In this document: positions 54,853 through 64,000 of the stretch, one piece after another
Position numbering within the stretch: position 1 is the stretch's first letter
Layout: each line of letters starts with the position of its first letter
Origin: Rhea pennata
Lineage: Eukaryota > Chordata > Aves > Rheiformes > Rheidae
DNA: 64,000 bases
Assembly (NCBI RefSeq): GCF_028389875.1
Contig: NW_026907681.1
Coordinates: 1,736,001-1,800,000 of the forward strand
Reading direction: 5' to 3'
Made by a program: the position numbers and the translations under genes
Notes under the pieces: model-generated
Told to the model about the DNA's origin: nothing
The model's input: the letters and a program-made list of their open reading frames with translations, nothing else
The model's database searches: none

Positions 54853-57800
54853 AGGAGAAGTTCTGCAAGCTGGTCAGGCAGGACTGCCTGGGTTGAGCAC
54901 AAAGCAACGAATAAACAGCCAGAAAGCACAGAGAGATGAACTTGTGCCAGATGGGCTGAAAGGGACAAGTTATCACTGGGTTTTTCACTGGCTGTTACAG
55001 AGGAGCTGCTGGCAGGAGGCTGCATCTGGTGGCAGGATGCACACATACCTGGGAAGAAATGGTGAGGGCAAAATCTCCAGCACAACTGCAGTACACAGGC
55101 ATAGGTGTCTCCTTCACACCATGACACTTCTTGCACACCTAGAGGCAAAGGAGTTTTAGCTAGGATAGCAGACAAGGCTGAGCAGTTCAGTCCTTTGACA
55201 GGGCTCTCTGGGGAGACACCACTGACATCAGGTCAATGGGTCAAGCCTCAGCCAGCCAGCAAAAGGCTGCAGCTATGTGCTGAGAAGAAGTGGAGAGCGC
55301 TCGAGCCAAACTCTCCTCATCATATCTCCACTGCATCACATCAGTCAGAGAAGTAAGGTTGGGCTGCTCGGTTTCAAGGAGCAGAGAGCAGCTTCAGCCC
55401 TCCTGCTGCAGCCTGCTACATCAAGGGCAGGCTCCCGCAGCACGGCCGCCCAGCACTCATCAAGTCCTGCAGCAGGTAGGCCATTAGCTTCTTCTGCAGC
55501 GCTTCCACCAGTGCCATTTCAATGGAATCCGAGTCATACTGGGCCTGGCAGTTGGAGCATACCCAACTGGGCAGCACTGACCCATCCGAGGGGCAGAGAG
55601 AAGGGAGATGAACACCAGTGTGACTCTTCCCAAGAGAAAGCACGGTGCAGCCTCAGCCCTCGCAGCCTAACAAGAGCATTCAGAGAGCCCCGAGTGCCAG
55701 GAAGCCATAACCAATTTCGGGAGGGGATAAAGCATCAGCCAAAGCACCAGCACACCTCAAACTGTCACAGGCAGCTACGAAAGGGGATGAGCAGAAAATA
55801 ACCTTGAAGGGAGGTTTATCACTGTCATGGAACCAAGCAGACCTTCAAAGCAAAAGGACTGAGAGAGAGAGAAAGATGGACAACATGTGAGTGAATGACA
55901 GGCCGAGAGCACAACCATGCTAGGGCCTCTGGTGTCCCCAAGAGGGACTTAATGCATGCAGCCAGGGCAAAGGGGATTTCCTGGGAAAGGAAGGCTGTAC
56001 CTGCGAGAGGGCAGGGTCCTTGCACAGGTCCAAGTCCCTGCAAAAATTGCACTTCCTGCAGATGACTTCAGGGAGCATGTAGGAGCAGCAAGGGTCCCGA
56101 AACTGGGCTTCTTCTGAGAACTCACCCACTTCAATGAGGCGCAGCAGGTCCCGGCGCAGTTTGTTTACTTGGTTAGTTATACTGGCATCCAGGGACAACA
56201 CCTACAGGAGACAGTGTTAGGTAAGGCCACCAGCAGAGAAGACGGTCCTCACGGGGACTCACTCTGATGCGAGTGCTAGCTGGGCAAAACAAACTGATTG
56301 TAGAATTGCAACAGATTCTTAAAAAAAAAAAAAAAGAAGAAGAAAAAAAAAGAAGAAAGCACAGCCCACCCCACTAACCTTGTAGACGTATTTGATGAAC
56401 TCTAGAGCTGGGTTGTTGAGTGGCAAGTAGGAGCCAGGTAGCACTGAGAACATGTCTGAGGGCTCAGTGGCATTATGGGAACCAGCCATCTTCTTCTGGA
56501 TCTTCTGAGTGACGGTGAAGAAGCTCTGCGTGAGCTCGTTGGTCACGTAATCCTGTGAGAAAGTGATCACGCCTGGAGAGGAAGAGCAGAGAGAGCTCTT
56601 GAGCCATATGGAAGCATATGGGGACAGCAAGGTGGGCAGCTCTCTTCCTGCTGCAGGACTGGCCCAGCAGTGCTGCACACAGCTCTCCCATGGCTAACTG
56701 TGGCTAACCGTACTCACCAGGCATGGCTCCCGTCTCTCCCAATGCCTCCTGGGACACCTGGCTCATGGCCCTCCTCTTGATGGGAGCGCTCTGAGGGGCA
56801 TTGTGCTGCAGCTCCTCGCTCCTCCTTCATGCTGTGGTACACAGCCACAATGTAGGCTGCAGAGACTCGTAAGAAAAGCTCCAGATGCAGTCCACGATGG
56901 GAGAGTGGCACAAGCGCGACTGTGCTTGTCGACTCTCCTGGGCACCAATGACTAATCAGGAACTAGTGACCTTCTTCCCCTCTCTGAGAGAGTTCACACT
57001 GGCGCTGAAACCACCCAAACAATGATATTTACAGACATGGAGGTGGTTCCTTCTGTATCACATCCAGCACAGTGCAATCTTTGACTGTAAGGGGTTCTTT
57101 GGATCAACATCAGAACCTTCTCAGTAGCACAGAGAGCTTCAAGAAGCTGTGGAGAATGCTGTGGATATGGCTTGGGCAGCAGTAGGGTGCGGATAGCTCT
57201 AATCACCAGAGGTAACATTCAAAGTAGGACCAGGCAAGCAGCAGACTGCACTCACCCAACACAATCCTGAGGAAGCAGTTCTGACAGGAGGCAGCCTGGG
57301 GGAGAAACTGCACGATGTTCCAACTATTCTCTAGCAAGTCCTCCACATTTGCTTCTCCATCCTCCTCCTCTTCTTCCTTGTCCTCCTCTTCCTCACTGTC
57401 CTCATCCAATACTTGACTCTTGCTAGTGTCCTGCTGGAATGGCGCACAAGCCATGCCCAGGCTTTCGGTTGGTGATGTCGTAGCAGTTCCCTATATCCAA
57501 ACCAATAGCTCCCTGCTCAACTCAACCCACTGCACCCCTGTCTCTGCAGGACTGAGCACTTCCCATCTCTTACCTCCCCAGAGTGGACGCTAGAACGCAC
57601 TCTTCCCTTGATACCTTCGTAATTTGCTGGATCCATCCAGAGCAGGAATTCCCAGCAGCGGCAGAAGGAAATAGTCAGAGAGTGAAAGATCTCCTTTGAG
57701 TGGATGCTGGAGGCAAGAGACTGCAGTCACACACAATGTTGGCATCTTCCCTAGCTAATAACCTTCTCCATGGGAGGCAATGAGGAGCAGGCGATGTTAG

Positions 57801-59282
57801 CAAGAGAGCAGTTCACTTCTCACATCCAACCATGCTTCAGCAAATGGACTCAGTACAGAAGGCTGCAGAGCAGTCATTAGCAGAACTAAGGGCTGCAGAG
57901 GAATCATACCCACGCTTCAACTGCCTCTTGTGTCAAGATGCCTGTCTTAGGAGCCTACACATCATAGTATTCTAGAGATGCCTGCTGGATCACATCAAAA
58001 CTGATACTCACGCTGGAACCTTCTTCCATGTCATTGATGTGATGGGACTGTAACACTGTGTTTACAGCCAAGCTCTGAATATCCGGCTCCAGGCACACTG
58101 TGAACAAACACAACCTGTCAACGGGCAAGCAGGGCAGAGAACCAGCAAGGACACAATCCCCTCTCCAGGTATGATGAATGCACCCACTTGCCAGGACTTT
58201 CCACAAGTTGTAAGAGCTCTTTACAGGTCTTGCTGCATCTACCGAGTGCAACATCAAGATATTCATATCAGGAAATGGTGAAAGCCTATATGGTACTGCA
58301 GCAGCATGGGAAACCGTGCTGCTCTCCAGACTGCCACACACCTTGTATTACGGGCTTTAAAGGACACTTTTGGCACATGGCCAGACCTCTCCCCTCTCTG
58401 GCTGTGATGCTATGTATGGATGGCCCCATTCACTGCACAGCTAAACAGCATAGCACCTTCCAACAAAACTTGGATCTACTTACCCTCCAGGGGCCACCAG
58501 CTTTTTCTGGAAACTGCAGCAGAGGTGCTCAGAAGAACTATCAGTCAGCTTGTTTTGCATCACAGAAAGATTCATCCTAGCGACCACCAGAAGTGATCTT
58601 CTGAATGCTGCTATGAGAGGCCACAAACTAGGAAATAATCTGTATTTAAATGCCTACATGCATTTTCTTCTATTGCATACAGGACCTTCTATCCCCAGGA
58701 GATGCCAATTGCATATATCCTGTCCAGATCATCATTGCTCAACTTCTGAAGCTGTCAGCAACTGCAGAACTGCTCAGATACTCTTCTGCCACTGCAGCCA
58801 TCCTTCTCCTGAGCTCATGGAAGAGCACTTAGCTCTGCTCCCACTCAGTGCTACCCTACCTGTGGAGTAGCAGCCAGGGTTGCTTATCTCCACTGAGGCT
58901 CTCTTGTCAAACTCCATAACTAAACGGTTATCATCAGCCTCTTTACCCCCCCAGCTCTGGGCGGGCCGTGGGTGAGAGCCACACCAAATGGTTGTGGCGA
59001 CGGACATGGCGGGAGAAAAACAGGTCAGAAACAAAAGGTAGACATGTCATCAGGGAGATTCTCAATGGGGATGTGGTAATATCTGAGGAAAGGAAAGAGG
59101 TACAGTCATCGGCGTAAACACATCAACAGAAGAACTGTGCCAGCATCATATTTGCTTGTCCCAACAAGGGCAAAAGCACAGAAGGTGAAAGCATCTGGCC
59201 TCATCTTGGCCTCAGGCTCCCGCAGTTTCCCTTTCCCACACAAGCACGAACAAAGTAACCTCTCTAGGGGAATGTGGCCACC
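54853..59282 (-). repeat. Right arm of the decayed inverted repeat
   Basis: Reverse-complement homologue of 12176-18163, with the equivalent of 13471-15070 deleted at about 57970. Homology ends at 54853, just inside the last POLE intron, so the last exon (54751-54638) lies outside the repeat. Confidence 0.88.
56321..56358. repeat. A-rich simple repeat in POLE copy B intron
   Basis: An A run with AAG units; the equivalent place in copy A (about 16680-16705) has a T-rich then A-rich run. Confidence 0.9.
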
Positions 59283-60821
59283 TCAGGCACCTGCCCTCCT
59301 CAAAAGCCTGGGATAGGCACGTGTCCAAGTTGAGGCAGTGGCGGATCACGCGGCAGGCTGCACGGCACTGCCAGTCCAGGACTGAATAGCTGACGGCATC
59401 TGTTACTCGGACAGGGACCAAAGGAAACTCCTCGATGATGGGAATCCCACTTGCCAGTTGTTTCAGGTCCCAGTTAGATTGCACAGCAAGGAGTGTGGGG
59501 CCCCGGCGTTCATCCTACACAAAGGAGGAGAGGACATGCCCTGCTACATCCCTTCAGCCGGCACCTCTGCTCAGCAGGAAACCAGCTGTGTGAATGAGTG
59601 CTCACATGCCCCATTCCTGTAGTGGTCCCTGGTCCTCCACACAGTAGAGACAGTGTACTCAGAGTCTCTTGAAGCACCTCCCACTGAATAACCAGCTCCA
59701 CAATTGAGAGCTGGGGTTTGGGGGTATGATCTAGCCTCACTGCTTGCATTGCGCTATGTAAGCTCACCCCAGGCAAGCCAGAGCCCGCAGGCAACATCCA
59801 TTTTTACCCTTCAACTTTGGAGCACTAGCTGTGTGCAGAGAGCTATGCTTAGAGGCTGCTTGAACTGCTGGACCAATGCCTTCCATGCAATGTTTTCCTC
59901 CTCCCAGGTACCTGCGCTGACAAGGTCTCAGTGGGGACCTTCCTCATGCCCTCAGCTCATACCTTGCAGCCCTGCAGGAGCCGCTGAATGGCTCTGTAGA
60001 CTGTCTTGAGGTCGGTCTCAGCACGCACTTCAAAGGTGTGCTTGTCTGGAAGCAGTAGTTCTTCGCCCACTTTTTCCAGCACAGCACTGCGCTCCGATGA
60101 GTACATGTTGGTGAGGTTTGGCATCTGGTTGCTGCGTACCTGTACCAAATGCAAACGTGATCAGAGGGAACAGGGTTCAAAAGAGACAGGCTCCAGGCTG
60201 CAAATTTCAAGGAAGCTCTTTCCTCTACACATCACAATGCTTCACGTGACAGTTGAGGAACAGACCTGCTTGGTACACTTCAAAATACGAGAATCCCTGC
60301 TGCACAGCAGTAGACATCTGTGTCTGTGCAAAGAAACCGCTCAGCTCCAAACCGCTGCCTGATCCCCTTGCGTTCCCTCCCAAGCCTTTAAGCCCTACTC
60401 TTACCGTGTCCAGCACAAACACTGCAGCTTTGCGCTGAGAGGGGATGAAAAGGCCAAAGAGAGCTTTGTTGCCCTGGGAGCTCTGGTAGAGGTAGATGTG
60501 GCAAATACTTCCTAGAGACACAGAGCAAACATGCAGCATCAATAGTATCTTCAAGCTATTTGGTCCTGGGTACACAGACAAGCCTTCTCCTAGGGTGCCT
60601 TACCTGGCTCCAGCTAAGTAAACTGAGCCAGAGAGCGCATTTCCAGGTGTTCAGTGTCAAAAGTGTCAGCTTCTCGCCCTGTGAGGTGTCTGACAAGCTG
60701 CCTGCTGACCATGCACACGCAACCCAGCTGGATCAGGGCTCAGAATAGTAACGGCACCTGTAGTGACAGGGACACTCAGATAATCCTCAAGCCACCAAGT
60801 TTTGAGCTGCTTAACGAATCA

Positions 60822-60920
<99 letters not shown>

Positions 60921-61292
60921 CTACCAAGAGACAGCCCTGCACTTCAGAAAGGGCTGCTACGTACAAAAAGATCTGCATTACTCTAACAGGGAAAGGTGAG
61001 AGCAGAACATCCAAGTGCAGTGGAATAAGAAGCTGCACAGCTTTAGACAGTCTGCATATCTACCCATGCTCTTAAATTCTGACTCGTACAAATTCTGCTA
61101 TTCAAATCATTTCTATTGCTCAGATTTTTCTCAACCCTCATACTTCAGAGACTTCAAAGATAAACGTTTAAACACAGGAGGAGGTATCAGCAGGACTGCA
61201 AAGAGAGGCAGTTGTTTTCCAGAGTCTGGACACTGGTCCAATGTGAAAAAACATTCAAGTCACAACTGCCAAGACAGACAGCCCTCTCCTGT

Positions 61293-61312
61293 ACACACAC
61301 ACACACACACAC
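61293..61312. repeat. (CA)n microsatellite
   Basis: A short AC run in the intron that spans the polymerase-domain deletion of copy B. Confidence 0.9.
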
Positions 61313-61714
61313 GCACCCTTTCTTTTCCTCTCTGTGCTAGGCAGGCTGTTGGGTTAGAATATGGCCCTGTGCCCACTACAACGGTTTGGTCTTATCCTGT
61401 CCTTTTACCTGCTATCCAGGACAGTTCTCAAACTCCCAATGACAGCCACCAGCAGACTGTATAAACACAGTTAGTCGTTCAGGCTAGTGTGGGCAAGACG
61501 TAACTTCTGTACATAATGGCACACAACGGAGTACCGAGTAGAAGCAGCACAACCAAAGATGGGGGTGCTAGTCCTTTCCTAGTAAGATGTAACTCATGAT
61601 AGCAGTGCACAGAGATGGAAAAGGGACAGTATTCAAATACATCAACTGTAGGCATTTTATACAAATTTAACAGATAATGATGCAGTTATACGGTACAGAC
61701 GCAGCATTCGGTAC

Positions 61715-64000
<2,286 letters not shown>

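Larger units (their letters stand above)
54638..60757 (-). pseudogene. POLE: POLE copy B exons: C-terminal half
   Basis: Exon 60757-60604 aligns with the conserved VPLLF...LGCVC...[12 protein letters not shown] stretch but contains TGA 60742-60740 (Arg expected) and TAG 60616-60614 (Tyr expected). Exons 60511-60405 ([22 protein letters not shown]), 60139-59963 ([15 protein letters not shown]) and 59514-59291 ([12 protein letters not shown]) have no counterpart in copy A. Exon 58097 downward is cut at about 57970 and joined to intron sequence that copy A has at about 15070, removing three to four exons. Later exons match copy A and retain features copy A has lost, such as the Gln codon in [11 protein letters not shown] and the Cys in ICRKCNFC. 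Conversely a KYVCK in copy A is KYVYK here. Confidence 0.9.

Noticed and set aside
58860..59082. The two one-base gains in copy B as proof of inactivation
   Set aside because: Both lie in homopolymer runs (T and G) and could be sequencing errors; the pseudogene call rests on the nonsense codons, large deletions and lost donor instead.

Overview
The window reads as vertebrate, most likely avian, nuclear DNA. It has multi-exon genes with GT/AG introns and CpG-island promoters. It carries two CR1-type LINE 3' ends, a gammaretrovirus-like endogenous provirus, and a P2RX2 / POLE tail-to-tail arrangement like that known from mammals. Gene names come from recognising conserved exon translations, not from a database search.

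No gene in the window is intact. Region by region: (1) 1-18.16 kb, plus strand: POLE copy A (DNA polymerase epsilon catalytic subunit), from the end of the exonuclease domain through the polymerase and C-terminal domains, with several in-frame stops, two lost splice acceptors, an internal deletion of several exons and no last exon. (2) 18.16-20.55 kb: a segment that recurs in direct orientation at 45.20-46.95 kb, followed by a CR1 fragment. (3) 21.9-24.5 kb: six exons of a soluble adenylate cyclase (ADCY10) C-terminal region with a frameshift. (4) 24.9-30.0 kb: a cell-cycle-type promoter and the first seven exons of NUF2, with a stop at the start of exon 6. (5) 33.3-37.1 kb, minus strand: LRRC52 with both ends preserved but most of its leucine-rich repeats missing. 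(6) 37.63-43.00 kb: a provirus with two nearly identical LTRs, a His-tRNA-type primer site, broken gag, interrupted pro-pol, an integrase remnant and an env remnant. (7) 43.0-43.64 kb: a CpG-island promoter with POLE exons 1-2, which are open, followed by a stray 53-base LTR end. (8) 44.7-51.7 kb: P2RX2 with a nonsense codon, a six-codon deletion and missing exons. (9) 54.64-63.70 kb, minus strand: POLE copy B, tail-to-tail with P2RX2. It holds exonuclease-domain exons and the C-terminal half, but the polymerase domain is gone.

Copies A and B form a decayed inverted repeat with a spacer of about 37 kb, and their deletions are largely complementary. The direct repeat looks younger than the inverted one, and the provirus younger still. 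POLE and P2RX2 are neighbours in other vertebrates. NUF2, LRRC52 and ADCY10 come from another region (human 1q23-q24). The window therefore looks like a mosaic of degenerating gene copies joined partly at LTR ends. That suggests a repeat-rich, poorly recombining chromosome (W, germline-restricted or dot microchromosome) or an assembly mosaic. The sequence alone cannot decide between these. Working gene functions (replication, kinetochore, ATP-gated channel, cAMP synthesis) should be expected from intact paralogues elsewhere.
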